Below, piece after piece: positions 17,889 to 24,849 of a stretch of 64,000 nucleotides of DNA. Numbering within the stretch: position 1 is the first letter of the stretch; each line of letters starts with the position of its first letter. The notes beneath the pieces were generated by a model. The model searched no databases and was not told where the DNA came from. It saw nothing but the letters and a program-made list of their open reading frames with translations. Both the position numbers and the translations under genes were made by a program. Source of the stretch: Mucilaginibacter sp. cycad4 (lineage in GTDB: Bacteria; Bacteroidota; Bacteroidia; Sphingobacteriales; Sphingobacteriaceae); contig NZ_CP139559.1 of assembly GCF_034263275.1 (NCBI RefSeq), positions 2,852,001 to 2,916,000 on the forward strand, in the 5' to 3' direction.

Positions 17889-18269
17889 CTATTTCCTGAT
17901 CATAGGCAGGTATTTCTCCCAATTGTCAATAATTACCCAAAGAACAATTGCGATCAATACCAATACGATAGGTAAACCCGACGGGGCCATACTGATATTA
18001 GCCAATAAGATACCTGTTAAAATAGGTACGAGTACTACTGCACCAAGCGCCCTGGTTCTTGGGATGACCAATAATAAACCGCCAAGGATTTCCATGGCGC
18101 CCACCAGCGGCATGAGCCAGCCTATTTCCATAAAGGCCTTCCCTACTTTCACCATTTTTTCAGGCATTTCTTTAGGCATCGGCATGTAATGAAAAAATTT
18201 GTCGAGACCGGCGTTGATAAACATTAACCCGGTTAACAGGCATAAAACAAATAGGATTTTACTTTTCAT
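17889..18269 (-). CDS. DoxX-family membrane protein
   Basis: A 126-residue protein with four transmembrane segments (ILFVLCLLTGLMFINAGLDK, WLMPLVGAMEILGGLLLVIP, ALGAVVLVPILTGILLANIS, LPIVLVLIAIVLWVIIDNW). The first segment with A/NAGLDKF and the following amphipathic stretch match the DoxX/DoxD-like family of small quinone-linked or redox-related membrane proteins; the exact function is not established. It is the first gene of the DoxX-ArsR-SRPBCC-SRPBCC operon and sits right behind the promoter at 18307-18342. Confidence 0.85.
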   Translation of the reverse strand: MKSKILFVLCLLTGLMFINAGLDKFFHYMPMPKEMPEKMVKVGKAFMEIGWLMPLVGAMEILGGLLLVIPRTRALGAVVLVPILTGILLANISMAPSGLPIVLVLIAIVLWVIIDNWEKYLPMIRK

Positions 18270-18306
18270 GGTTTGGTTTGGTTTATTTTAAATAAGAAAC
18301 TGATTG

Positions 18307-18342
18307 GTTGCAAATATATGCGCAACTAATTGGTTTCGCAAA
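18307..18342 (-). promoter_or_regulatory. promoter and ArsR-type operator of the doxX operon
   Basis: Minus strand TTTG (18342-18339), a 20-base spacer, then a perfect -7 box TATATTTG (18318-18311). A 20-bp dyad GTTGC-N10-GCAAC (18307-18326, 8 of 10 pairs matching) covers the -7 box, and the half-site AACCAATyAGTT occurs twice in direct orientation about 24 bases apart. A repressor bound here would block transcription; the ArsR gene in the operon is the obvious candidate. Confidence 0.65.
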
Positions 18343-18407
18343 TTTATTTTGTTTTTTTTTAACGACTAAATTTTAAAATTGATGAATTAAATAGTTATAG
18401 AAATACA

Positions 18408-18436
18408 AAGCCCCGACATATGCGATATCGGGGCTT
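18408..18436 (-). terminator. hairpin terminator after the Gfo/Idh/MocA gene
   Basis: A 9-bp perfect stem AAGCCCCGA (18408-18416) with TCGGGGCTT (18428-18436), starting 4 bases after the stop of the oxidoreductase gene. The following tract on the minus strand is TTTGTATTTC, a moderate T-run. Confidence 0.65.
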
Positions 18437-18440
18437 CTAA

Positions 18441-19640
18441 TTATCCAATCTTATAACTGTTATCCCAGTTGCAGACCTTTTTGCTATATAGCGCCTGGTT
18501 GCCAAGGTGCACACTGATGGCAGTCCGGGCACCGGTGAATACATTACTGTCCGGCAGTTCATTGCGCTGTATTTTCTGATAAAAATCGTTGAATGCATAC
18601 CAGGTGCCATCTTTCGTGGCTTCGGGCAGAATGGGCGTACCTCCTTCTTTATTCCATACTATGCGTGTTGCACCGGTCACGCCGTCTACCGTTCCTTTTT
18701 CCTTCAAGAGTTTTTTCTCCGGGTAAAACATGCCCTGGTCGGTTAGCAGGGATACGGTACCCAGGGTACCTTTAATCTTGAAAAGATATCCGTCATGCGC
18801 GTTTCCGCACATTGCACCGAAATTACCGATCAGGCCCAGATCCGGGTAACGTAACATCAGTTGCACGTTATCATAGGTCTCCCTGCCATCTTTAAAAACA
18901 TCTATTCCGCCGGTGGCAAAAAATTCCTGCGGGTGGGTATCAAATACCCAGTTAATAAAATCAATCTGGTGCGAAAGCAGTTCGGCCGCCAGTCCGCCCG
19001 AATATTCTTTGTACATGCGCCAGTTGATAGCCCGTTCCAATGAAGGATCGGGCACCGGGCGGCGCCAATTGCCATTGCGGTCCCAGCGGCAATCCACTTG
19101 CGTTACTTTACCCAGATAGCCTTTATTGATCATCTCTTTAACCCGGTAATATAAAGGCGAATAACGGTACTGGTGACCAACCTGCAGCACCTGGTTGTTG
19201 CGGCCGTGCATCAGGCCCACAAGCTCAAGCGCTTGATCAATGGTATAGGTCATCGTTTTTTCCAGGTATAAATGTTTGCCCGAGCGGATAACATCAGCAG
19301 CCACAGCGTAGTGCAGGTAAAGCGGAACAGCAACGATGATCGCCTCCACTTGCTTATCATCAATTAATTTACGATAATCCGTATATATTTTTACCGAACC
19401 GGCCTTCACCAGCTTTTGTGCCGCTGCCAGCCGGAAATCGAGCACATCGCATAAGGCAGTAATACGGAACTGATCGGGCATTCCGTTAAGGATATTCATA
19501 ATCCCGGTGCCGCGGTCGCCGCAGCCGATCACCGCAATTTTAACAGGATCAGCTGCCGGCTGCAGTGCGCTCAGGTTATGGCTTAACAATAATCCGCCTG
19601 TGAGCAGGCTTGTATTTTTCAAAAAAGTTCTTCTCTCCAT
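18441..19640 (-). CDS. Gfo/Idh/MocA-family NAD(P)-dependent oxidoreductase, exported
   Basis: A 399-residue sugar-type dehydrogenase. The N-terminus MERRTFLKNTSLLTGGLLLS contains a twin-arginine motif (RRTFLK), so it is probably exported folded with its cofactor. The Rossmann fold begins at VKIAVIGCGDRGTGIMNIL near residue 33; the family's E-K-P active-site motif appears as LYLEKTMTY near residue 125, with Thr instead of Pro. DCRWDRNGNWRRPVPDPSLE and NWRMYKEYSGGLAAELLSHQ follow, with the conserved LSHQIDFINW. The substrate is unknown. It lies 10 bases downstream of the ApbE gene, suggesting co-transcription. Confidence 0.88.
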   Translation of the reverse strand: MERRTFLKNTSLLTGGLLLSHNLSALQPAADPVKIAVIGCGDRGTGIMNILNGMPDQFRITALCDVLDFRLAAAQKLVKAGSVKIYTDYRKLIDDKQVEAIIVAVPLYLHYAVAADVIRSGKHLYLEKTMTYTIDQALELVGLMHGRNNQVLQVGHQYRYSPLYYRVKEMINKGYLGKVTQVDCRWDRNGNWRRPVPDPSLERAINWRMYKEYSGGLAAELLSHQIDFINWVFDTHPQEFFATGGIDVFKDGRETYDNVQLMLRYPDLGLIGNFGAMCGNAHDGYLFKIKGTLGTVSLLTDQGMFYPEKKLLKEKGTVDGVTGATRIVWNKEGGTPILPEATKDGTWYAFNDFYQKIQRNELPDSNVFTGARTAISVHLGNQALYSKKVCNWDNSYKIG

Positions 19641-19650
19641 TTATCCAGTT

Positions 19651-20658
19651 TTATTGTTGATATCCTTTAAAATAAGCTGTAACCGTATCTGCTACAAGGC
19701 CATCCGGCTTCCGGTACACAATGTAAGCACCCAGATCCTTCCGGTTTTTCAGGAAGTTCAATGTGCGTTTTAATCCCATTGTCATAAACCCGTTATCATA
19801 ACCATCCGCTGTTATTGCGTCTTTTGCATAAACGGTAACGCTGATCATTTCGTTTTGAATTGGGTAGCCTGTCAACGGATCCATCAGGTGCGAAACCTGT
19901 TTACCGCCTGCTTCATGATGTTTGCGGTAATTGCCGGATGTGGTAATGGCGCCATCCCCCGGCTCGATCACCTTACGCATCGGGGCCGGATCCAGGTCAT
20001 TACCACTGATGCCTTCAATGCCCACCTTAAATGGTTCATTACCGGGTTTATGGCCTTTAATACGTAATTCGCCGCCCAATTCGATGAGATAGTTATGAAT
20101 GGAATGTTGTTCCAATAAAGACGCCATTAGATCGACAGAATAGCCCTGCGCAATGCCGTTGAGATCCAGTTGTACACCCGGCCGTTTTTTGTGTAAAAAA
20201 GTTCCTTTTAAACTGATTTTATCCGCTCCTACATAATGAAGGAGGTTTTGCACTTCTTTCCGATTGGGGTCATGTCCCGGTTTAATTACACCAAATCCCC
20301 AGGCATCAACCAAAGGTTTCACTGTGGGATCTACCAGCCCCCCGGTCGCCCGGCTAATCTGTAGCGCACGGGTGATTAGCACACGAAAAATCTCATCTAT
20401 ACGGACACCTGTTGCAGAACGGTTGAACTTACAAATGAGCGAATTAGGTTGATATAGAGAGACCGACCGGTCAAAACGCCTTAACAGGCTGTCGGTTTGT
20501 GCTGTACCCACCAGGCTGTCGGGCGCATAATATACGATACTGTAAGTAGTACCTTGTGCATACCCCTTCAGCTCGAAACGGCGGAGCGGTTCCTGCTGTA
20601 CGAAAGCACAGCACATCAAAATAAAGACGCAAGGATACGCCAGTAAGGTTATTTTCAT
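19651..20658 (-). CDS. apbE: FAD:protein FMN transferase (ApbE family)
   Basis: ApbE attaches FMN covalently to Thr/Ser of partner flavoproteins. Start taken at ATG 20658 (MKITLLAYPCVFILMCC), a signal peptide; an ORF from 20682 adds eight residues. Family features are FELKGYAQGTTYSIVYYAP near residue 30, FDRSVSLYQPNSLICKFNRS, GGLVDPTVKPLVDAWGFG near 113, VQLDLNGIAQGYSVDLMAS near 168, the substrate/metal signature GAITTSGNYR near 240, HLMDPLTGYP near 260, and AITADGYDNGFMTMG near 283. These are all intact, so it should be active. No obvious flavoprotein partner lies next to it. Confidence 0.92.
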   Translation of the reverse strand: MKITLLAYPCVFILMCCAFVQQEPLRRFELKGYAQGTTYSIVYYAPDSLVGTAQTDSLLRRFDRSVSLYQPNSLICKFNRSATGVRIDEIFRVLITRALQISRATGGLVDPTVKPLVDAWGFGVIKPGHDPNRKEVQNLLHYVGADKISLKGTFLHKKRPGVQLDLNGIAQGYSVDLMASLLEQHSIHNYLIELGGELRIKGHKPGNEPFKVGIEGISGNDLDPAPMRKVIEPGDGAITTSGNYRKHHEAGGKQVSHLMDPLTGYPIQNEMISVTVYAKDAITADGYDNGFMTMGLKRTLNFLKNRKDLGAYIVYRKPDGLVADTVTAYFKGYQQ

Positions 20659-20861
20659 AGTCAGATAGCCAAATGTAAGCATTCAGCCGATTTTTCATAT
20701 GCCCGCCCGAAATAAGCTTTCTGCTCAACTCCGGTATTAACAACCCCGGCAGAAAGATATTTTCTAAGAAATAACCCGACGACGCTAATTGAGATAAAGC
20801 AACAAAAAACCGGCAGAAAGATTTTACAGCGTTTGCCTGGTACTGAAATGTGAAACGAAGC

Positions 20862-22343
20862 TTACTTCAGCACCGCCAGCAATTCTATCTCCAAAATGGT
20901 GATTACCGCCCCTGCAGGATATTCCGGTGTTACCGAAAACTTATTGAGGTGATAAGGTATGATAAATTGGTAACGGCTGCCGGCCGGCATTAACTGCAAT
21001 CCTTCCGCCAGCCCCGGGAATAACTCACCTACCTTACGGTTCTCCGCCACGATCAGCTCTGAAGTACCCTGATTTTTCTTACCTACCAGGATCGTTCGGT
21101 GATAACTGAAATTCACCTTATCGCTTGCCGTGGGCGTGGGACCGGTGCCTTTGCGCAGTACCTGGTATTGAAGGCCGCTTGCAGTGGTGGTGATCTCCGG
21201 CATATACCTATTACGTTCCAGTATCCGGTCGGCTTCTTGTTTCGGGCTAAGCGCCGGCACCACGGCCCCCGGTTCAGTTTTGACCACTGCTGATGTTGCC
21301 GCTGGTTTTTGCGCGTTTTTGCCCCTGAGCACAGCCACCATATCCATTGGCCATAAATTAGCGATGACTGTCGCCTTGCCGTTCACCCACAATTTGGCCC
21401 CATTCTTATCCCGTCCCATCACATAAACATCGGCACCTGCTACGGCCAATGCGTATTTCTCGGGAAAGCCCGGCAAGTCAGCCAGCTCTGTCATGATGCC
21501 ATTCTTCCAGTAAACCACCTTCTCTCCCGCATAACCAGCCACATACACATCGTTGCCCGTTATGACAATCGCGGTAGCTTTAGCCTCCATTGGCGTCTGA
21601 CTACTTAGTACCATCGTACCCTGCGTATTGTTCCAGTAAGCAGCCTGCCAATAATCAGGAACCGTGTTGCTGAGCGTAGTACCTACTACATACATTTGAT
21701 TTTTTGAAATCAGCAGATCAGCGGGATGGACCGGTTTATTCTGATCATTCAGCTGCTTGAGATCTCCGTTTTTCCAGTATCGGGTCTTATTGTTGTCAAC
21801 ACCGCCCACGTAGACATCTCCGCTGGACGGATCCACTGCCAGGCAACTGGCGCCGGAATGGAAACCTTTCGACACGACCATAGGGATTTTAGTACCATTT
21901 TTCCAGAGCCGCGCCTCGTCCGTCCAACCAGCAAACATGTTGGGATCTTTGCTCACACGCTCGTAACCGGCCACATAAACATCATTTTTAAATACAGTGA
22001 TCGCAAAACCTTCACCATGATTCGGAAAGCCCGTCAGCACCACTTCCTGACCGTCTTTCCAGTAAACCGCAGCCCCATGCGCCATGCCCGTTGCGTACAC
22101 ATGATCATCAACTACAGTCATGGCATTGACGATTGATTCTTTATCACCAATGTTAACCAACATCCCATTCTTCAGATAAGCCGCACTATGCCCATCCAGC
22201 TTAAAACCACAGATATAAACATCCACCGGTGGCGGCAGGGGTTTTACATTTGATTTATTTTGTGCATTGGTTTGGAAAGCTAAACTGAATAACAACAGGG
22301 GCAGAATTGCCTGCCGTGCGATAGCAAAGGTGACTTTGTTCAT
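20862..22343 (-). CDS. propeller-like repeat protein fused to a degenerate FKBP domain
   Basis: A 493-residue exported protein (start ATG 22343; signal ending LAFQTNA). Residues about 35-330 hold six or more repeats of about 45 residues with the pattern x-x-Y/W-W-K-N-G followed by DVYVAGY (AVYWKDGQ, ARLWKNGT, TRYWKNGD, VVYWKNGI, AKLWVNGK), compatible with a beta-propeller. The last 120 residues are FKBP-like: ITTTASGLQYQVLRKGTGPT, VGELFPGLAEGLQLMPAGSR, and PAGAVITILEIELLAV. The YTG..DG..FDSS signature of active FKBP prolyl isomerases reads YHR and TSELIVA here, so catalysis is doubtful. It stands alone, 200 bases upstream of apbE. Confidence 0.75.
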   Translation of the reverse strand: MNKVTFAIARQAILPLLLFSLAFQTNAQNKSNVKPLPPPVDVYICGFKLDGHSAAYLKNGMLVNIGDKESIVNAMTVVDDHVYATGMAHGAAVYWKDGQEVVLTGFPNHGEGFAITVFKNDVYVAGYERVSKDPNMFAGWTDEARLWKNGTKIPMVVSKGFHSGASCLAVDPSSGDVYVGGVDNNKTRYWKNGDLKQLNDQNKPVHPADLLISKNQMYVVGTTLSNTVPDYWQAAYWNNTQGTMVLSSQTPMEAKATAIVITGNDVYVAGYAGEKVVYWKNGIMTELADLPGFPEKYALAVAGADVYVMGRDKNGAKLWVNGKATVIANLWPMDMVAVLRGKNAQKPAATSAVVKTEPGAVVPALSPKQEADRILERNRYMPEITTTASGLQYQVLRKGTGPTPTASDKVNFSYHRTILVGKKNQGTSELIVAENRKVGELFPGLAEGLQLMPAGSRYQFIIPYHLNKFSVTPEYPAGAVITILEIELLAVLK

Positions 22344-22600
22344 GAGACAAGGATTTAAATCAATAGGTTGGCCGATCACTGCTGTTCAGGCAGGCATCCA
22401 ATAGGGTTATAAAATAAAGATACTAAAATGAATGCATTCCGTGCAATGACAAACGGTTAAAAATCAAGTAACAAGTTGCGTCGATTTGGCTAAAACAGGC
22501 GTGACGAGACACAGAGTTATGTTTCAAGTTGTTTTTAGACCTGATCACAAAAAGGTGTAATAAAATTCTTTGTAAAAGAAGGATATGTTTTCAAAACATC

Positions 22601-22873
22601 AAGAGGCTGTATCAATCAGCCTTTTTTTAACTTATTCAGGATACTTAAGCGATATATAGTTTTGCGTTGGATTGACTTTACAAAAAGGGGGTTAACAGGG
22701 TTAACACAATTCAGGATTAATATTTAATTATATAGTTAATAATCAGACAATTATGTGTGTTTTCCTTGAAAAATATGTTAACCCCCTTTTTGTATAAATA
22801 TTACCGGCTAAATTTCAATTCATAGGTAACACCACACCAAGGATAGTCAATTTGATTTATGATACAGCCTCTT
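22601..22873. mobile_element. non-autonomous element with 14-bp terminal inverted repeats
   Basis: A perfect terminal inverted repeat, AAGAGGCTGTATCA at 22601-22614 and its complement at 22860-22873, brackets 273 bases without a gene. The GAGGCTGTnTCA type of end is common in bacterial insertion sequences, so this looks like a MITE or a deleted IS remnant. I find no clear target duplication. Another inverted-repeat element lies inside it. Confidence 0.5.
22679..22794. repeat. nested inverted-repeat element flanked by TA
   Basis: A perfect 19-bp inverted repeat TACAAAAAGGGGGTTAACA (22679-22697) and complement (22776-22794). Read as 17-bp ends CAAAAAGGGGGTTAACA flanked by a TA on each side, it resembles IS630/Tc1-type MITEs, which duplicate TA. 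The partial direct repeat GGGTTAACA follows the left arm. Confidence 0.5.
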
Positions 22874-23189
22874 TGTATCCATGAACAGGAATACTTTAAA
22901 CACTTAGAAGGCTTTTTGAGACTTATAGTACCAATTATTGATGATTTAAAAATAAAAGGGTTTATAAAATGACAAACAAATCTAAGGGTATATCAAGTGT
23001 TTTTTCTTTAATTTACCTTGACCAGTATGGCTTTGAACTAAGAACTTGACATTATCAAATAATAATAATCGGATTTTTAGCGGTCAAAATACTTGGTTAC
23101 TTTAACTTAGAAAAAAATTGCAGCCTGATCTGAATATCGACATTGTTGTTATACGCAGCAAAGGCAATAAGCTTGGCATTAGCTCTTAG
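22862..23189 (+). pseudogene. decayed coding fragments of unknown origin
   Basis: Three plus-strand peptide-like tracts remain. At 22862-22972 a frame open from the element boundary reads HEQEYFKHLEGFLRLIVPII before a stop. At 22969 an ATG overlaps that stop (ATGA) and opens MTNKSKGISSVFSLIYLDQY, stopping at 23049. At 23121-23189 another frame gives QPDLNIDIVVIRSKGNKLGI before TAG. The amino-acid composition looks protein-like and the ATGA junction suggests a former operon. I do not recognise the family. This and the nested elements account for the 1-kb stretch between the FKBP-fusion gene and the tRNA. Confidence 0.35.
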
Positions 23190-23369
23190 GAAGACAATCC
23201 TCTAAACCACACCTGATAGATTCCTTAAGAATTTGGCGATATGCCGGTGTTATATTTAATCTTTTAAAATGGCCCCCCTCCCCGTTTACAATGCTAAACG
23301 AAAGAGTTGACCAGAAATGCTTTTTGAACACAGTTTGAGGGATCTTTAAGCCTGGAAAAGGTAATAAAA

Positions 23370-23398
23370 AACCGGAATCAATATGTTTGATTCCGGTT
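23370..23398 (-). terminator. tRNA-Leu terminator
   Basis: An 11-bp perfect stem AACCGGAATCA (23370-23380) with TGATTCCGGTT (23388-23398), followed on the minus strand by TTTTATT. It begins right after the tRNA 3' end. Confidence 0.8.
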
Positions 23399-23400
23399 AG

Positions 23401-23480
23401 TACCCAGCGCCGGAGTCGAACCGGCACGGTTTCCCACAGGTGTTTGAGACCAGCGCGTCTACCAATTCCGCCAGCTGGGC
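23401..23480 (-). tRNA. tRNA-Leu (anticodon CAA)
   Basis: The minus strand starts GCCCAGCTGGCGGAATTGGT and ends with the T-arm GCCGGTTCGACTCCGGC and acceptor GCTGGGT plus discriminator A. The acceptor stem pairs over 7 bp with one G-U at position 1-72. The anticodon loop is CTCAAAC, giving CAA, which reads UUG. The long variable arm (TGTGGGAAACCGT region) is typical of leucine tRNAs. CCA is not encoded. Anticodon stem CTGGT/ACCTG has a T-T mismatch at 28-42. Confidence 0.93.
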
Positions 23481-23500
23481 ATGTTGTAAGGGGTCTTGCC

Positions 23501-24025
23501 TTACAAGCGGGCTGCAAATGTAGATAAACTCTCCTTAATTCGCAAAAGATATTTTTGTTTATAGTAAATATTTGCAATTTCTATCCGGCGGCTTTCTTTA
23601 GCTGTATCGTCCAACTGTTCATAGTCTTTGGTCAGCTTCGCCAGCTCTTCATTGATATCTCCTTCAATAGCAAGCGTTTCTGCGGTTATGGCAGCTAAGT
23701 GCGTTGCATCGTCAACCTCCATAAGGCGCTCGTTGATGTCCATCATTTCCATTAAAAAATCTGCTGGCAATTGTGGTTTTGCCCCTTCAGATACCAGGTC
23801 GTGCAGTTTTAAAATGTATTCCAAACGCTTTGCTGGGTCGCCAAGAGCATGGTAGGCTTTATTATTGAGGGTAGAAAGCTCCAGGATCTCCTGCTGCTTG
23901 GTTTCATCCTCATTGGCATAAAAATCGGGATGATAAAGCTTACTTAGCTCATAAAACTTTTTCTTAAGCAACGCCTGGTCAACCTTAAAAGATTCAGGTA
24001 TGCCGTAAAATTCAAAATAGTTCAT
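23501..24025 (-). CDS. hscB: HscB-type Fe-S assembly co-chaperone (J-domain)
   Basis: A 174-residue J-protein that delivers the IscU scaffold to the HscA Hsp70. The J-domain is MNYFEFYGIPESFKVDQALL with the invariant HPD in YHPDFYANEDE near residue 33, then LSTLNNKAYHALGDPAKRLE near 52. The C-terminal three-helix part (ADFLMEMMDINERLMEV near 85) has the hydrophobic pattern that contacts IscU. Full length for the family. A TATCTTTG box ends only 5 bases before the start codon, so the message may be leaderless; no good -33 box is visible. It is followed by tRNA-Leu on the same strand. Confidence 0.92.
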   Translation of the reverse strand: MNYFEFYGIPESFKVDQALLKKKFYELSKLYHPDFYANEDETKQQEILELSTLNNKAYHALGDPAKRLEYILKLHDLVSEGAKPQLPADFLMEMMDINERLMEVDDATHLAAITAETLAIEGDINEELAKLTKDYEQLDDTAKESRRIEIANIYYKQKYLLRIKESLSTFAARL

Positions 24026-24075
24026 ACAGCAAAGATAACTATTAGCGGGTTATCCATGCCGATATCAACTTCATG

Positions 24076-24270
24076 TTAAAGTAAGTTATCTGTTAGGCGT
24101 TGGTCGGTTTCGGCTTTTTCTGCCAATTCTGTTTTGGGATGCACATCAGCAAAAAGCTTTCTGTTTTTAGTTAAGGTAGGCGCCACGCCCAATATACCTA
24201 TCCCGGCAATAGCTAATACCATAAACAATATAAGCCCGCAAAGCCTCATGAGCTTTTTAAGTTTTTTCAT
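24076..24270 (-). CDS. small membrane-anchored protein, unknown
   Basis: A 64-residue protein: basic start MKKLKKLMRLC, a single membrane segment GLILFMVLAIAGIGILGVAP, then a polar tail rich in Lys, Glu and Thr (HPKTELAEKAETDQRLTDNL). It lies 50 bases upstream of hscB on the same strand. I do not recognise a family. The N-in, C-out topology predicted by the positive-inside rule would put the tail in the periplasm. Confidence 0.55.
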   Translation of the reverse strand: MKKLKKLMRLCGLILFMVLAIAGIGILGVAPTLTKNRKLFADVHPKTELAEKAETDQRLTDNLL

Positions 24271-24373
24271 TTTGATCTCAGAAAATAAATGACAGGTGTT
24301 ACCCTCTCCAGGATTAGTACCTAAATAATTAAAATGGAAATGATTATCACATCCGATAATCAGTAAGGAAGGA

Positions 24374-24766
24374 TTATCCTATAAAAGGATTGCTATCATC
24401 GCCTGAAACCGGATTGAAGTTTTTATTGAAAAGAAAGCGTTTAATAGGCCCGCCGGGTATAAACAATTTAGAGGTTTGTTTAATGCTGATATCGGCCTCC
24501 AGGCTATGCAAAAAGCTTAATGCGGGCAGGCTGATGACTCTCGAAATTAAGGTTGAAAGATTACTGCGGTTAGCTGTTCCAAGAGCAGCTTTATACGATA
24601 AAGATTTCGAGGCCCTGTTTGCAAAACCGGCAACCAGGGTTGTATCAGGCGGAACTACCTTGTTTGTAGTTTGTATTATAATCCCCGAAAAAGTAAAAAA
24701 GCCGAGTATTACAATGGCTGTTAACAACCATTTGGATAACACACTTTTTACCGGGCGAAATTTCAT
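24374..24766 (-). CDS. hypothetical protein with N-terminal membrane segment
   Basis: A 130-residue protein starting at ATG 24766 (MKFRPVKSVLSKWLLTAIVI), with one membrane or signal-anchor segment LLTAIVILGFFTFSGIII and a polar remainder (ADISIKQTSKLFIPGGPIKR near residue 92, ending DDSNPFIG). An antiparallel plus-strand frame of similar length also exists, but only this one has a sensible signal segment and start context. No family recognised. It sits between the small membrane protein and the carboxylesterase terminator. Confidence 0.45.
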   Translation of the reverse strand: MKFRPVKSVLSKWLLTAIVILGFFTFSGIIIQTTNKVVPPDTTLVAGFANRASKSLSYKAALGTANRSNLSTLISRVISLPALSFLHSLEADISIKQTSKLFIPGGPIKRFLFNKNFNPVSGDDSNPFIG

Positions 24767-24793
24767 TATATAAATGTAGCGATATTGATCCAC

Positions 24794-24825
24794 AAAAAAG
24801 GCCCCTGTGAAAAATCACAGGAGCC
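24794..24825 (-). terminator. intrinsic terminator of the carboxylesterase gene
   Basis: On the minus strand the stem GGCTCCTGTGA pairs with TCACAGGGGCC (one mismatch) around a short T-loop and is followed by TTTTTT (24799-24794). It lies 25 bases after the esterase stop. Confidence 0.85.
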
Positions 24826-24849
24826 AGCCCATCTGTCTGAAAAAAAATC

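Noticed and set aside
22601..22873. CRISPR-like repeats in the intergenic region
   Set aside because: The repeats are two nested inverted pairs, not regularly spaced direct repeats with spacers; no cas genes are in the window.
23179..23577. Minus-strand open reading frame of 132 codons across the tRNA region
   Set aside because: It runs through tRNA-Leu, its terminator and the end of hscB in another frame and has no recognisable protein features.
24390..24773. Plus-strand frame of 127 codons opposite the hypothetical gene 24374-24766
   Set aside because: It is an antisense shadow. The minus-strand frame has a signal-anchor segment and a better start; the plus frame does not.
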